A DNA stretch of 64,000 nucleotides from Azospirillaceae bacterium (lineage in GTDB: Bacteria > Pseudomonadota > Alphaproteobacteria > Azospirillales > Azospirillaceae). Shown here piece by piece: positions 46,801-56,545 of the stretch. A program made the position numbers and the translations under genes. The notes beneath the pieces were generated by a model. That model searched no databases and was not told the origin of the DNA. It saw nothing but the letters and a program-made list of their open reading frames with translations. Position 1 is the stretch's first letter, and every line of letters begins with the position of its first letter. The stretch spans positions 27,539-91,538 of the forward strand of contig JARLIO010000083.1 of assembly GCA_031291675.1 (NCBI GenBank). The letters run 5' to 3'.

Positions 46801-46989
46801 TGCCAGCGACGCCAGATCTTCATCAATGTCGTGGTTGACGTTGACAAAATAGGCGATCAGCTGGACGCCGGTCATCGTGATGGCGAGCAGCAGATACCAG
46901 GGGAATATCGTGTAAAGCAGCCGTCGCGAAAGAGTTTGCGTCACGACCATTGGATTTTTCCCTGTCGGCCCCTTCAACGTGAAGGCCAT
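43882..46989 (-). CDS. Membrane hybrid sensor histidine kinase (HisKA-HATPase-REC-REC-HPt)
   Basis: The 1035-residue protein has two transmembrane helices (about 27-49 and 167-190) flanking a periplasmic sensor domain. A HAMP-like linker and coiled coil, HisKA with H290 ([19 protein letters not shown]) and HATPase_c ([31 protein letters not shown]) follow. Next are two receivers ([25 protein letters not shown]; then [24 protein letters not shown]) and a C-terminal HPt with [13 protein letters not shown]. This is a complete phosphorelay in one chain. The signal is unknown. An ATG at 46950 is an alternative start. Confidence 0.94.
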   Translation of the reverse strand: MAFTLKGPTGKNPMVVTQTLSRRLLYTIFPWYLLLAITMTGVQLIAYFVNVNHDIDEDLASLAQTVQPGIASVVWDLNTRQLAAMAQGIRQNAIVTGIQIETDLHQILIRDGDIPATPGEVGTGLLSHFKQTVLPLFHQSPLGEQIRIGQLKMYSSYDVAWDRSKYSFLIVLLDSIAITTGLWIIFSWTIRYRLSNSVTTVAMTLASWRLKSADRQAEKIQYPYRDELGDLIDTFNENQEQLFFYLHQIADLNRNLEGTVATRTRELQDAKELAVAASRAKSQFLANMSHEIRTPMNAVLGMLYLALKAQPSATVKNHLVKAQDAARSLLGIINSILDFSKIESGRMEIESVEFGLDTITEQLADVIGYQAEQKGIEFLIRHDISIPRVLIGDPARLSQVLLNLCGNAVKFTEQGEIELAFRAITMTASEFTMQVSVRDSGIGIAADAQAHLFEKFTQADPSTTRRFGGTGLGLAISENLVALMGGRIWIESSAPGNGTTICFTATFKIPRQGEAQRNTLAKQAGPLLRGVRALVVDDNAVSREILAEMLRFFQMDVVVAANGPAALACLTTATVDLVLMDWRMPGMNGDETARRITGTAAITPKPKIVLVTAYGREEVIRQAEQAGINGFLVKPVSPSTLLDTTLSVLGRGRLLDKGGEGPAQSAVVAVGTGDFTGRTVLLVEDHDINREFATELLRSVGITVDAAENGVEAVAKVQRRNYDAVLMDIQMPIMDGLEATQRIRALASASGGERFATVPIIAMTALAMVQDAEKSTTAGMNDHVTKPIEPDQLMAVLVKWFAPAPAQMDGPVTPRPGDSAIGPPDLLALASIDAAAGLRRIGGNPEAYRRQLCRFREHFAGALGELERHIAEADFADAAAYCHALRGVTGNIGAVALHDALATIEAGLKQQVVPADTVFADARNHFDALIRDIDSLSDNTTPVQPPASVLLDKAALHEQLERLAQALESDLGAAEPMLATLRAGVDGTVLESEITALAAEIDVFALDDAVARLRTLQEHLGRDEIPGASGDTVGP

Positions 46990-47300
46990 GGCCCGTTTTG
47001 TGTAATCCTTCTGGCAAATCTCTGGTCCTGATGCTCAGGCACCGCAAACCATCGGCGCGACACCGGGCCGGGATCAACCCGAGGTGATCGTTGCGTCCGG
47101 AGCGATGACGGGGCGCCTTTCATGTCCAGGTTGTCAAATTTCCCGAAGCATTAATACCTTCGAATGTCGTACGAAATGATCCGCCCGCCAACGATAATGT
47201 GAGCGGATGTCTGATCTTTCGGCGACGATGTCCTGTCCTCGAAACGCGGATTTTTGGGATGTGCCGCGCGTCCGCACTGCGGCTGGACGGGGGGCGTGGT
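46990..47300. other. Intergenic region upstream of the hybrid kinase
   Basis: The 311 bases contain no supported gene. An AT-richer patch at about 47130-47210 is the likeliest site of the kinase promoter. No obvious terminator hairpin is seen after the DnaQ-like gene. Confidence 0.4.
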
Positions 47301-47855
47301 TCAGGGGGCGGCGTGGAGCTTGAGATAAATCATCCCGATCGAGATCGCCTCGTTGCGCGGGGTCGCGGGTCCGCGCTCGGGCAGGCCGAGATCAGCCAGG
47401 ATGCTGCCGAACCGCAGATCGACGGCCTCCTTGGTGAAGTTGCGACTTTTCTGCTCGTAATAAAGGGCGGAAACATCGATTCGCGTTTGGGGCAGCTCAG
47501 TCCCGATCAGGGCGCGCACCGACCGATCGAGGATCTCAAGCAGAAAGCTGAGATAGTAACCAACCAGGGGGCGCCCCCCCATCAGGGTCAGCAGCGCGGG
47601 AAGCGCCGTCGCGAGATCATGGGGCGGGACCGCACCGGCGAGATCATTGAGAAACAAGCCCTGGCTGAGATACATCCGCTTTCCGACGATCCGGACCGCG
47701 GCAAGCCCGGTCAGCTGGGCGTTGGCCGGCTCGAAGCTGTCGGTCGTTCCTGCCAGCACCGTGACCGATCCGCTGTCGTCGTCCTCGAACAAAAACCCAT
47801 AGGCGGGATCGCTTAGATGACGCCGGGCCCGCGATTTTTTGAGATCGTGCAGCAT
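47301..47855 (-). CDS. DnaQ-like exonuclease-fold protein lacking catalytic motifs
   Basis: The 184-residue protein aligns by eye with the DnaQ-type (DEDDh) exonucleases usually encoded after DUF294 genes: LAAVRIVGKRMYLSQGL, RPLVGYYLSFLLEILDRSVR, RIDVSALYYEQKSRNF and VDLRFGSILADLGLP. The three catalytic signatures are altered: the DTETTG region reads AGTTDS, the F-D of motif II reads SFLLEI, and the final H-x4-D region reads ATPRNEA. It is therefore probably an inactive, regulatory or binding version. It starts 1 base after the stop of the DUF294 gene, so the two are translationally coupled. Confidence 0.75.
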   Translation of the reverse strand: MLHDLKKSRARRHLSDPAYGFLFEDDDSGSVTVLAGTTDSFEPANAQLTGLAAVRIVGKRMYLSQGLFLNDLAGAVPPHDLATALPALLTLMGGRPLVGYYLSFLLEILDRSVRALIGTELPQTRIDVSALYYEQKSRNFTKEAVDLRFGSILADLGLPERGPATPRNEAISIGMIYLKLHAAP

Positions 47856-47856
47856 C

Positions 47857-49662
47857 TCAGAACATTTTCAGGTGGAAATGGTAGGTCAGAAACTCCTTGA
47901 ATTTCTTGACGATCACAAAGGACTGCCGCAGCAGATCGCGCTCCATCCGATTGAGTTCGTCAACCCGGATCATATTGTCGGTCAGGCTCCCGGCTTGGCC
48001 GGCCTCGACCCGCAATTTAAGGCGCAACGCCTGCATGGTGCAGAACGCCTCCGCAAGTTCGCCCGCGAAACTTCTATCCAGCGCCCCGGCGCTCTCAAGC
48101 GCCTGAAGCCGCGCCAGCGTCCCGGTGGGTGGCAGGCGGCGTTCCAGGGTCAGGCTGCGCACGCCGTGCACCAGGGGAAAGATGCCGCCCTTCTTGATGT
48201 CGAATTGTTCGCCCCGCAGCGCGGAAAACAGACCAATGGGCGTGTCGAACTGGATTGCCGGCCGCGCGAAATGCGAGAAGAAGGCGGAATTATCGGACAG
48301 AAGGTCAAGGAAATAGCCTTTGACCTGATCCAGCAGGGTCGCATCGCCGGCAACCGCAGCCGCATCGTAAAAGATCGCCAGGTTGAGCTGGGCCGCTTCA
48401 TCAAGACGATGAACCCAATCATGGATCACGCCCCGGAAGCCGCTTTGCGATCGCGTCCATTCGGGCGTGCAGACCATGACACCGCCTTGACATTCCGGGT
48501 AACCGAAACGCAGCAGGGCGTCGGTGATCGCCCGGGTCACGGTGGGCAGGCCCTCAAGGGTAAAGCCGTCGCGCAGGATCAGGCCATTGTCCTGATCGGT
48601 CTTGAGGATCTGTTCGCTCCGACCCTCGCTGCCCATGACGATAAAGCAGGAATTCGCCAGCAGCTCTGCCGGTGCCAATAATTGGAACAGGCGGGCCAGG
48701 ATGCGGCGATTGAGTTGCGTCACCAGCGCGGCGATCGTCTGGATCCGCGTTCCGCTGGCTTGCAGGGCCTCAATGACGCCGACCACGGTGTCGCTGGCAG
48801 GACGCAAATCCTCGACCGTGGCGGCGCCGTCGATCTGGAGCGTCACCACGTCCGCCTGTCGGGCCATGACGTGCAGGATATCGACCTGTTCCAGGATCCC
48901 CGCGATGACATTTCCGTCGCAGATGACCACCCGGCGGATGCTGTGTGCCGTCATCGTGTTCAGGGCATTGAACAGATAGTCGTCGATCGACAGCGTGATC
49001 AGGTCGAAATGGACCAAAGGGGCAATCGGTTGCAGGGCGCTTTGCCCGTCGAGGATCACGGCGTCCTGCAGGTCGCGGTCGCTGATAATCCCGACCCGTT
49101 CCCCGTCGCGCACCAGCAGCGATGTTGTCGCCGCCTGTTTCATGTGCCGGGCCGCTTCACGGATCGACAGGTCCGGCGCGACATAGAGCGCCGGATGCAG
49201 AAAGGCTTGCCGGATCGCCGCCGTCATCAAAGCCGCGAGGTTGCGGTGGGTTCGGCGGGCGGCCAGGGCTTGCAGTTCGGCGATCATGTCGTCACGGAAA
49301 ATTGCGGTGCATTCCGGGCTGGCCACGGCCTGTTCGATGACGAGCGGCGCCGGGACCAGGTAGCACATTGTATCATCCCGGGCGACGAAGTGGCTGGCAT
49401 GAATACTGCGGCCATCGGGGCCGAACAGCGCTTTGAGATCGAAATACTGTCCGGGGCCATAGCGGCCCCAGATCTCGGCGCCGTGACGCTGCTGGACCTG
49501 GCCGCTGGCGACCCCATAGAGACCCTCGGCCGCGGCTCCCGGTTCCAGAATGGTCTCGCCGGCGGCGAAAAACACAAGGTCGGCCGCCGCTTCGAGGCGG
49601 GCCGCCGTGGCTGGATCGAGCCGGCCGAACGGTGCTGAATCGGGGCTGGACGGTTCGGACAT
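47857..49662 (-). CDS. cNMP-binding, CBS and DUF294 nucleotidyltransferase-like protein
   Basis: The 601-residue protein has an N-terminal cyclic-nucleotide-binding domain (about 15-135). Two CBS repeats follow (about 155-275; TSLLVRDGERVGIISDRDLQ and IRRVVICDGNVIAGILEQVD), then the DUF294 nucleotidyltransferase-like core (FIVMGSEGRSEQILKTDQDN, about 345) and a C-terminal helical domain. The G-S-E-G-R-x-E-Q pattern and DQDN are the nucleotide-binding hallmark. Such genes accompany ActP-type symporters and are thought to regulate them or carbon metabolism (inference). It is downstream of actP on the same strand, 267 bases away. Confidence 0.9.
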   Translation of the reverse strand: MSEPSSPDSAPFGRLDPATAARLEAAADLVFFAAGETILEPGAAAEGLYGVASGQVQQRHGAEIWGRYGPGQYFDLKALFGPDGRSIHASHFVARDDTMCYLVPAPLVIEQAVASPECTAIFRDDMIAELQALAARRTHRNLAALMTAAIRQAFLHPALYVAPDLSIREAARHMKQAATTSLLVRDGERVGIISDRDLQDAVILDGQSALQPIAPLVHFDLITLSIDDYLFNALNTMTAHSIRRVVICDGNVIAGILEQVDILHVMARQADVVTLQIDGAATVEDLRPASDTVVGVIEALQASGTRIQTIAALVTQLNRRILARLFQLLAPAELLANSCFIVMGSEGRSEQILKTDQDNGLILRDGFTLEGLPTVTRAITDALLRFGYPECQGGVMVCTPEWTRSQSGFRGVIHDWVHRLDEAAQLNLAIFYDAAAVAGDATLLDQVKGYFLDLLSDNSAFFSHFARPAIQFDTPIGLFSALRGEQFDIKKGGIFPLVHGVRSLTLERRLPPTGTLARLQALESAGALDRSFAGELAEAFCTMQALRLKLRVEAGQAGSLTDNMIRVDELNRMERDLLRQSFVIVKKFKEFLTYHFHLKMF

Positions 49663-49754
49663 GCGCCGGCGGCCTTGTGGTGGATGTTATTCCAGGCTCG
49701 GGAGGCGTTGCGATCGCCGGGAACGAGTCGGGTGCGCCATCGAATTTGCGACCG

Positions 49755-49841
49755 TCGCCCTCGCGAACGCGGGGGCCCAGAGCCGCAAGCTCCGAACGAT
49801 GGCGCCTGTGGCCCTGGATGCCCGCGTTCGCGAGCATGACG
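49755..49841. repeat. Palindromic intergenic repeat
   Basis: A perfect 14-nt inverted repeat, CTCGCGAACGCGGG (49760-49773) and CCCGCGTTCGCGAG (49821-49834), is flanked by CGTC and GACG. It encloses about 47 bases with smaller inverted segments around GGCCC and GGCC. The layout resembles the dispersed extragenic palindromes common in alphaproteobacteria, often starting CGTCAT and containing CGCGAACGCGGG. It lies between the DUF294 gene and actP. Confidence 0.6.
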
Positions 49842-49900
49842 CTGGCGAGAGATCCTCTCATTGTCAGCGACGCGAGCCACTAGGGGCGGGCGGCGGTCGC

Positions 49901-49923
49901 GGGCCGGGTCGGGGACCCGGCCC
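49901..49923 (-). terminator. Strong hairpin after actP
   Basis: GGGCCGGGTC pairs with GACCCGGCCC around a 3-nt loop, a 10-bp GC-rich stem beginning six bases after the actP stop. It lacks a T-run on the minus strand, so it may terminate weakly or protect the mRNA 3' end. Confidence 0.5.
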
Positions 49924-49929
49924 GTCTGT

Positions 49930-51636
49930 TCAATGTGTTGAGGATGCGCCTTCGGCGCCCAAACCGGTTTGCGACCGGATATACTGGGCCTCGAACGCGA
50001 TTTCCTCGTTGCGCGCCGTTTGGCTGCCGTCTGTGACGGAAACCAGCCAGGTTACGATAAAGGCCAGGGTGATCGAGAAGATCGCCGGGTTGTCATAGGG
50101 GAACGGCGCACTGTGGGCGGCATTGCCCAGCACCTTCTCCCAGACCGTCGGCCCCAGGATCACCATGACGGTGGCACTGATCAGGCCGACAAACCCGCCG
50201 ATCAGGGCGCCCCGCGTCGTCAGCTTTTTCCAGAACATCGACAGGATGACGATCGGGAAATTGGCGCTGGCCGCGATCGCGAAGGCCAAGCCAACCATGA
50301 AGGCAACGTTTTGTTGCTCGAACGCGATACCGAGCATGATCGCGATGATGCCCAGCACCACCGTTGCCATCTTGGAAACCCAAATTTCCTGCAACTCGTT
50401 GACGCGGCCGCGGGCGATCACCGAGGCGTAGAGATCGTGACTGACCGCCGAGGCCCCGGCCAGGGTCAGGCCCGAGACCACGGCCAGGATGGTGGCAAAG
50501 GCGACGGCCGAGATGAAACCGAGAAACAGATTGCCGCCGACCGCGTGGGCCAAATGGATCGCGGCCATGTTGGTTCCACCGATCAGATCCTTGATCTTGT
50601 CGAAGCCGGTCGCCTTGGTGAAGAAGGACGCGTCGGACATCAGGAACGTGATGGCACCAAAACCGATGACGAAGGTCAGAATGTAGAAATACCCAATGAA
50701 ACCAGTGGCATAGAGCACAGATTTCCGGGCCTCTTTGGCGTCGGAAACGGTGAAGAAACGCATCAGGATGTGGGGCAGGCCGGCGGTTCCGAACATCAGC
50801 GCCATGCCGAGCGAGATGGCGTCAACCGGATCGCTGACGAAGCTGCCGGGGGCCATGATCGCCATGCCTTTGGGGTGGATCTGGGTCGCCGCCTGGAACA
50901 TCGATTCGGGATTGAAGCCGAAATGCGCCAGAACCATGAAGGCCATGAAACTGGCCCCCGACAGCAGCAAGACGGCCTTGATGATCTGAACCCAGGTCGT
51001 GGCCAGCATGCCGCCAAAGGTGACGTAAAGGATCATCAGGCAGCCGACGATGACGACGGCGATCCAATAGTCCAGCCCAAACAACAGCTGGATCAGTTTG
51101 CCGGCGCCGACCATCTGGGCGATCAGATAGAGGGCGACGACGACCAGCGAGCCGCAGGCCGCCAGCGTTCGAATCGGCGTCTGTTGCAACCGGTACGAGG
51201 CGACATCGGCAAAGGTGTATTTGCCGAGATTGCGCAGTCGTTCGGCGATCAGGAACAGGACGACGGGCCAGCCGACGAGAAAACCGATCGAATAGATCAG
51301 GCCATCAAAGCCATTGGTATAGACCAGGCCGGCGATTCCCAGGAAGGACGCGGCCGACATATAGTCGCCTGCGATCGCCAGGCCGTTCTGAAAACCGGTG
51401 ATTCCCCCGCCGGCGGAATAGAAGTCCTTGGCAGAACGGGTTCGGCGGGACGCCCAATAGGTGATGGCCAATGTCGCCAGCACGAAGATCGCGAACATGA
51501 CGATTGCCGCGACATTGACGGCCTGCTTTTGCACCGGACCTTCAACGGCGCCGGCCGCGAGGGCCGGGACGGCGGACAGCAGGACAGCGGCGATGCCGGT
51601 TGTGGCGCCCGACACAGCGAGGAGACGGTTTCTCAT
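49930..51636 (-). CDS. actP: Cation/acetate symporter ActP-type
   Basis: This 568-residue sodium:solute symporter should take up acetate and similar monocarboxylates. It has a cleavable-looking N-terminal signal ([13 protein letters not shown]) and then about 13 hydrophobic segments. The SSF signatures are seen: [59 protein letters not shown] and [16 protein letters not shown]. Its start overlaps the DUF485 stop, the yjcH-actP arrangement of E. coli, but no acs gene is here. Confidence 0.93.
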   Translation of the reverse strand: MRNRLLAVSGATTGIAAVLLSAVPALAAGAVEGPVQKQAVNVAAIVMFAIFVLATLAITYWASRRTRSAKDFYSAGGGITGFQNGLAIAGDYMSAASFLGIAGLVYTNGFDGLIYSIGFLVGWPVVLFLIAERLRNLGKYTFADVASYRLQQTPIRTLAACGSLVVVALYLIAQMVGAGKLIQLLFGLDYWIAVVIVGCLMILYVTFGGMLATTWVQIIKAVLLLSGASFMAFMVLAHFGFNPESMFQAATQIHPKGMAIMAPGSFVSDPVDAISLGMALMFGTAGLPHILMRFFTVSDAKEARKSVLYATGFIGYFYILTFVIGFGAITFLMSDASFFTKATGFDKIKDLIGGTNMAAIHLAHAVGGNLFLGFISAVAFATILAVVSGLTLAGASAVSHDLYASVIARGRVNELQEIWVSKMATVVLGIIAIMLGIAFEQQNVAFMVGLAFAIAASANFPIVILSMFWKKLTTRGALIGGFVGLISATVMVILGPTVWEKVLGNAAHSAPFPYDNPAIFSITLAFIVTWLVSVTDGSQTARNEEIAFEAQYIRSQTGLGAEGASSTH

Positions 51637-51944
51637 TCTTTCGTCTCCTCAATGATCTGGCGATTGAGCTCATCAAATTCGCCATTGGCGCGTCGGACAT
51701 AAAGTCCGGTTAAAATGAAGGCTGCGAGAATGACCAGGATACCGATTGGAATTCCGACCGTTGTTGCTGCGCCCGGGAAAATCGGTGTTGCGAGGATTGA
51801 GGGTGCAAAAGCAATCACCAGAATGAACGCGTAGTATATCGCCAAAATAACCAGCGTTAACTGCCAGCCGAAAGCTGTCCTTTTCCGTATAAGCTCGGCA
51901 AATTTCGGATTGCTCCGGATTTTCTTGGTGATTTCTTGTTGCAT
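51633..51944 (-). CDS. DUF485 small membrane protein (YjcH-like)
   Basis: The 103-residue protein has two transmembrane helices (about 30-53 and 63-87) after a helical N-terminus ([20 protein letters not shown]), followed by a short acidic tail ([10 protein letters not shown]). This matches DUF485 proteins that are co-encoded with ActP symporters and may assist their assembly. The ATG follows AGAGGGG. It overlaps actP by 4 bases. Confidence 0.92.
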   Translation of the reverse strand: MQQEITKKIRSNPKFAELIRKRTAFGWQLTLVILAIYYAFILVIAFAPSILATPIFPGAATTVGIPIGILVILAAFILTGLYVRRANGEFDELNRQIIEETKE

Positions 51945-52159
51945 TGGGGTCCCCTCTGTTGTTTTTTAAGTGGTCCTACCGGGGCAGAACCTTCTTGGCT
52001 TTAGGGGAGTTTAACCTATTTGCAACTGCGGGGTCGTGTCCTAATTCATTGTTCGAAAGTCACGATTGACAAAACGGCCTGACTGCCGGGACGCAGGACC
52101 GTGGTGGCCGAAGGGCTCGCGTCCGCTTCGGCCGGGTGTGGCGCGATCGTGCCGGCGGG

Positions 52160-52576
52160 TCAGGCGTTGGCGCGGGGCAACCAGGGAATGCGACCAAAAG
52201 CAACGCCCTCTTCGCGAAGCTCTTCGACCTGGGTCTCTGTCGCGTTCCCATAGATGTTGTGATTATCGATTTCGCCATAATGAATGCGTCGCGCCTCTTC
52301 AGCGAAGGCATCGCCGACATAGTCGCAGGTCGATTCAATCTCAACGCGTAATTTGGCCAGCTGGTCATAGGCGGCCCGCGCCGTGGTCTGCTCCGGGCTG
52401 TCCTCCGCCCGTGATTTGCCGATTCGTGGCGCCATTGGCGCCTTGGCAATGTCGGTCCCGCCGCAAATCGGACAGACGATTTCTCCCGCCGCGCATTGCA
52501 GGTCATACGCCTTCCCATTGCGAAACCAGGTTTCGAAGGTGTGGCCGGCGGCACAACGCAGATCGTACAGAATCAT
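52160..52576 (-). CDS. DUF1178 family protein
   Basis: The 138-residue protein starts MILYDLRCAAGHTFETWFRN and has a zinc-ribbon-like pair (C8 with CPICGG near 36) and the C-terminal HYGEIDNHNIYGNATETQVE stretch typical of DUF1178. The function of this family is unknown. The ATG at 52576 fits the conserved start; the frame is open far upstream without similarity. In many alphaproteobacteria it follows nit and grxC; here 4 kb separate them. Confidence 0.92.
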   Translation of the reverse strand: MILYDLRCAAGHTFETWFRNGKAYDLQCAAGEIVCPICGGTDIAKAPMAPRIGKSRAEDSPEQTTARAAYDQLAKLRVEIESTCDYVGDAFAEEARRIHYGEIDNHNIYGNATETQVEELREEGVAFGRIPWLPRANA

Positions 52577-52831
52577 TTTACAAACTCGCACACGGGCTCC
52601 AGACTTCGTCCGTCGCCGCAAATGATCATCACAGGCGCGATCGGAAGGCCTCTGCTGGCAGCGCGGACGGAGATTTTGAACCCCCAACCTATCACGAGAT
52701 CGGGAACGGGCAAATGGCGGTGCCCTGCGTGTCGGGGCCGCATTGATCCCGGACGCGGTGAAGGCTCCGGTTGCGGCCGGGTATCGGGCCCGGCCGTGCC
52801 ATCGTGAACCGTCGTCAGCGAGGTCATGATC

Positions 52832-53401
52832 ATGGAAAACGCCCTGCCGTCTGGATTGTGCCCGACTCCAGACCCGCTTCCCTGGATTGCCCGATTCGCG
52901 CCCCTGGTCTCTGCCGGTGGACCGGTGCTCGACGTCGCCTGCGGCGCGGGCCGCCATCTGCGCCTGTTTCGGGGACGCGGTCATCCCGTGACAGGATTGG
53001 ACCGCGACTTGGCCGGGCTCGCCGATCTGGTCGGGGTCGCCGCGGTCACGCTGGTGGCTTGCGACCTTGAGGATGGCGGGCCGTGGCCGTTGCCCGGCGG
53101 GAGGCAATTTGCCGCTGTGGTCGTGACAAACTATTTGTACCGTCCGCTGTTCCCGGTGCTGCTGCGGGCCGTCGCCCCGGGTGGCTGGCTGCTCTACCAG
53201 ACCTTTGCCCGGGGCCAGGAACGCCGGGGTCGCCCGGCGAACCCGGATTTCCTGCTCGGGGCCGACGAATTGTTCGATCAGGTTCGCGCCGTCTTGACGG
53301 TGGTCGCGTTCGAGCAAGGGGTGAGCGCAACGGGCGCCGTGGTTCAGCGGGTCGCGGCTCGGCGGGCTGCACTGGACGCGATGCCCTGCGCCTTGTCGTG
53401 A
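52832..53401 (+). CDS. Class I SAM-dependent methyltransferase
   Basis: The 189-residue protein has the SAM-binding loop VLDVACGAGRHLRLF near residue 33 with the acidic residue GLDRDL after strand 2. The post-I motifs AVVVTNYLYRPLFPVLLRAV and PGGWLLYQTFARG follow. This tellurite-resistance/YcgJ-like group acts on unknown small molecules. The ATG at 52832 is preferred over 52826 because GAGG lies nine bases upstream. Confidence 0.85.
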   Translation: MENALPSGLCPTPDPLPWIARFAPLVSAGGPVLDVACGAGRHLRLFRGRGHPVTGLDRDLAGLADLVGVAAVTLVACDLEDGGPWPLPGGRQFAAVVVTNYLYRPLFPVLLRAVAPGGWLLYQTFARGQERRGRPANPDFLLGADELFDQVRAVLTVVAFEQGVSATGAVVQRVAARRAALDAMPCALS

Positions 53402-53483
53402 TCCGCTCGCAAGAGCGGACCGGTGGGGCATGTCTCCCGGAACCGACGCTTGGCGGCGTGCCGGACTTCCGACCGACACAGGT

Positions 53484-55454
53484 TCATCCGGCACGGACAC
53501 CCGTGAGGAACCGGGTCACTTCGTGGCGCAGGTGTTCGGCCTCGCCCGACAAAGTGCCGGCAGCGGTCAGAACGGTGTCAGCCACGGCGCCGGTTTCGGC
53601 TGCGGCCTTTTGAGCCGAGGCGACGCTGATCGAGACCTGGCGGGTGCCATGGGCAGCCATTTGAACGTTCGTTGAGATCTCGCCGGTGGCTGCCCCCTGT
53701 TCCTCGACGGCCGCGGCGACCGCGGTGGTGATTTCGTTCACGTCGCCGATGATCGACCCGATGCCTTCGATCGCGGTGGAGGTTGATGCGGTCACGTCTT
53801 GGATCTGGGAGACGGCCTGTTCGATTTCTTCGGTGGCGCGGGCGGTTTGCGTGGCCAGGCCTTTGACTTCGGATGCGACGACGGCAAAGCCCTTGCCGGC
53901 GTCGCCGGCACGGGCGGCTTCGATCGTCGCATTCAACGCCAGAAGGTTGGTCTTGAACGCGATATCCTTGATGAGCGAGACGATTGCGCCAACCCGTTGG
54001 GCCGCGTCCGCGAGTGCGGCGATTTCGGTGTTCGTCTTGGCGGCTCGTTTGACGGCATCACCGGCAATTTGGGACGAGAGCGTGATCTGTCGGGATATCT
54101 CCAGGATGGACGCCGCCAATTGCTCACTGGCAGCGGCAACGGCTTCAACATTGGCGTTGGCCTGGGCGGCACCCGAGGCGGCGGAGAGGGTCTGTTCGTT
54201 GGCCGTAGCGGCTGCCGTGGTCATAACGTTCGCCGAATTCTGCATTTCGGTGGCAGATCCGGCGATGCGTTCGACGACCCGTGCCACGGTTGTCTCGAAG
54301 CCGTCGGCCAGCGCGTTCATGTCGCGGCGACGCGTTTCTGCGGCAGCCTGCCGCTCACCGTCTTGATGCGCGCGCAGGGTTTCCGTCTCGATCATGCTGT
54401 TCTTGAAAACCAGCACGGCCTTGGCCATCGCACCGAGTTCGTCCTTGCGGGCGTGCCCGGGAATCACGATCGAAAGGTCACCGGCCGAGAGCCGGCCCAT
54501 GGCGAGGCGAAGCCGTTCGATCGGCCGCGACATACTGCCGGCCACGAACAGGGTTATGACGATTGCGACGAGGACGACAGCCACGCCGGCAAAAATCAGA
54601 TAATGTTTCGTGCTGGTCGCGCCGGCGACGACGCTTGAGATGTCCTTGACGATCTCGACGACGGCGACGGGTTCAGCGGCGAAGTTACGGATCTGCCCCA
54701 GATACATGGCAACGGGATGACCGCCCGATTCCGTCCGTCGCAGGACGGGTTCGCCGGAGAAGGCGGCCTTAAGCTCGTCCGCGCTCGCCAGGGAGTCATG
54801 CTCAATACTCGAGCCCAGTATCTTGAAGCCTTCGCCATCGGCTTTGTGCACGGCAAGGTCGACGCCGAACTGGGCTTTGATACGCGCGATGAATTCTGGT
54901 CCAAACACAATGCCGACATCAATGGCGCCGATCGTCTTGCCGGCCTGCGCGATCGGTGAGACGCTGTAGATGCCGAGGAAGCCACCGGCGCGCCCGGCTT
55001 CGACACCGCTCACATTCTTGCTGGTCTGATAGGCGAGGGCGACGGTGCGCCGGCGCTGGCTGACATCGTCGCCAAAAGCCTTCGGATCGTGGACGCGGTA
55101 GGCGGTGACGCCTGGGGGGATGGTGAAGGACAGCGTCGCGATGCCCTGCGCCTTCACGGCCCCCGCGGCGTGGGAGAGCAGCACACCCAAGGCGTCGCGG
55201 TCGTTCTGCGCGAGCGCGTCCTGAATCGGCGGGAGATTCGCGATGAGATTCGCCGCCGCGGATGCGGTGCGCGCGTCCGAATCGAAGGAGGAAACGACGC
55301 TCTGGTATTCGACCTGCATCTCTCGGGTGAGCGCCAAACCGGTTACGTCGTTCTGCTTCGCGATGGCGAGCGCACCGAGCACGGCACAGGCACCGGCGCT
55401 GATGAGAACGACGGACACGACCAGACGTGCCGCGATCGAGTGAACCTGAAACAT
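53484..55454 (-). CDS. Methyl-accepting chemotaxis protein
   Basis: The 656-residue receptor has an N-terminal transmembrane helix (about 10-30), a periplasmic Cache-type sensor (about 35-280) and a second transmembrane helix ([20 protein letters not shown]). A HAMP domain ([20 protein letters not shown]) and the signalling hairpin follow, with the conserved tip [20 protein letters not shown] and [16 protein letters not shown]. It should signal through CheA/CheW to the flagella. AAAGGAAT precedes the ATG. No che gene is near. Confidence 0.95.
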   Translation of the reverse strand: MFQVHSIAARLVVSVVLISAGACAVLGALAIAKQNDVTGLALTREMQVEYQSVVSSFDSDARTASAAANLIANLPPIQDALAQNDRDALGVLLSHAAGAVKAQGIATLSFTIPPGVTAYRVHDPKAFGDDVSQRRRTVALAYQTSKNVSGVEAGRAGGFLGIYSVSPIAQAGKTIGAIDVGIVFGPEFIARIKAQFGVDLAVHKADGEGFKILGSSIEHDSLASADELKAAFSGEPVLRRTESGGHPVAMYLGQIRNFAAEPVAVVEIVKDISSVVAGATSTKHYLIFAGVAVVLVAIVITLFVAGSMSRPIERLRLAMGRLSAGDLSIVIPGHARKDELGAMAKAVLVFKNSMIETETLRAHQDGERQAAAETRRRDMNALADGFETTVARVVERIAGSATEMQNSANVMTTAAATANEQTLSAASGAAQANANVEAVAAASEQLAASILEISRQITLSSQIAGDAVKRAAKTNTEIAALADAAQRVGAIVSLIKDIAFKTNLLALNATIEAARAGDAGKGFAVVASEVKGLATQTARATEEIEQAVSQIQDVTASTSTAIEGIGSIIGDVNEITTAVAAAVEEQGAATGEISTNVQMAAHGTRQVSISVASAQKAAAETGAVADTVLTAAGTLSGEAEHLRHEVTRFLTGVRAG

Positions 55455-55537
55455 AGGAATTCCTTTAAAGAGAAGTCCAATGGCACGAAAGGCCGATGGC
55501 CGTGACCCTTCGAAGGAGAGCGCAGGAAAAAACGGGA

Positions 55538-56356
55538 TCAGGCGCCAAGCTTGACGGCGAGATCGATCAGATCGGCGGCATAGACGTCGACAAATGGCTT
55601 CGGATCGGTATCGATTTTGTGGCCGGGGCCGAGCTCAAGCGGGCGCGGCCACCATGCGGTTGAGAAGCCGAAGGCTTTCGCATCCTTCAGGTCGTAGAAA
55701 TGGGTGGCGCAGAACAGAACTTCGTCACGCCGGACACCCGTCATCTGGGGAACCAGGCCGTAGACCTCCGGCGCCGGCTTGTAGTTCTGGGCGAGTTCGC
55801 CGGTCAGAACTTCGTCGAATGGCAGGGCATTCGCCTTCACCATCTTCATTACCGTGGCCATGCCGCTGTTCGACAATGTGACGAGCGTGAAGCGGGTCTT
55901 CAGACGCGACAGGCCCTCGCGCGTGTCGGGCCAGGGTACCATTCGACCCCAGACGCCGGACATCTCGTCGCGTTCGGCGACCGAAAATCGGTCGGACAGA
56001 TGATGCCGGTCCAGGATTATATCAAGCGCCTGCCGGTAGACCTTCTCGGTCGGGATGTAGGGCTGCCGGTGGGCCAGCACCGGGACCATGATTTCATGAT
56101 AGGCATCGCGCCAGTCGGACGACATGACGCTCCAGTCGATGTCGAGCTTCTTGTCCTTGTTGATCTGCGCGCCCATCGCCATGAGCGGCGAGGTGTAGTC
56201 GACACAGGAACCCTGGAAGTCGAAAGCCAGGACCTTGATCGCGCGGGCGTCGAAAGCCGCCGTCGCCGCTGCGGATACCTTCGGCAAGGCGGCGAGCAGT
56301 GCCGAACCGGCGATGCTCTTCAGCAGAGAGCGTCGGGAATGCGATGGCGTGCTCAT
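55538..56356 (-). CDS. Tat-exported haloacid dehalogenase-family protein
   Basis: The 272-residue protein has a twin-arginine signal ([20 protein letters not shown]) and then a type II haloacid-dehalogenase-like fold. The nucleophile motif is [16 protein letters not shown] (usually FDxFGTxVD), followed by [14 protein letters not shown] (the conserved Thr/Ser), the Lys of [11 protein letters not shown] and [20 protein letters not shown]. Export of this normally cytosolic family and the altered G-S in the nucleophile loop are notable. The substrate is unknown. Confidence 0.85.
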   Translation of the reverse strand: MSTPSHSRRSLLKSIAGSALLAALPKVSAAATAAFDARAIKVLAFDFQGSCVDYTSPLMAMGAQINKDKKLDIDWSVMSSDWRDAYHEIMVPVLAHRQPYIPTEKVYRQALDIILDRHHLSDRFSVAERDEMSGVWGRMVPWPDTREGLSRLKTRFTLVTLSNSGMATVMKMVKANALPFDEVLTGELAQNYKPAPEVYGLVPQMTGVRRDEVLFCATHFYDLKDAKAFGFSTAWWPRPLELGPGHKIDTDPKPFVDVYAADLIDLAVKLGA

Positions 56357-56545
56357 CGAAGTCTCCTTTTCCTACGGCTTGGATGTGTCAGCCTCCGCCA
56401 GGCGCCGAGGGGTTCCACACGCTGTGTTGAAGACGGGGCCGCAGCAACGTTCGGTCCTGGACTGTCGATCGGCACCGATATCGCGGTTGGCATAGCGGCA
56501 CATTTGGGTGGAGAAACGAGGCCAGGGTCCGGCACCCCCGCCTGA

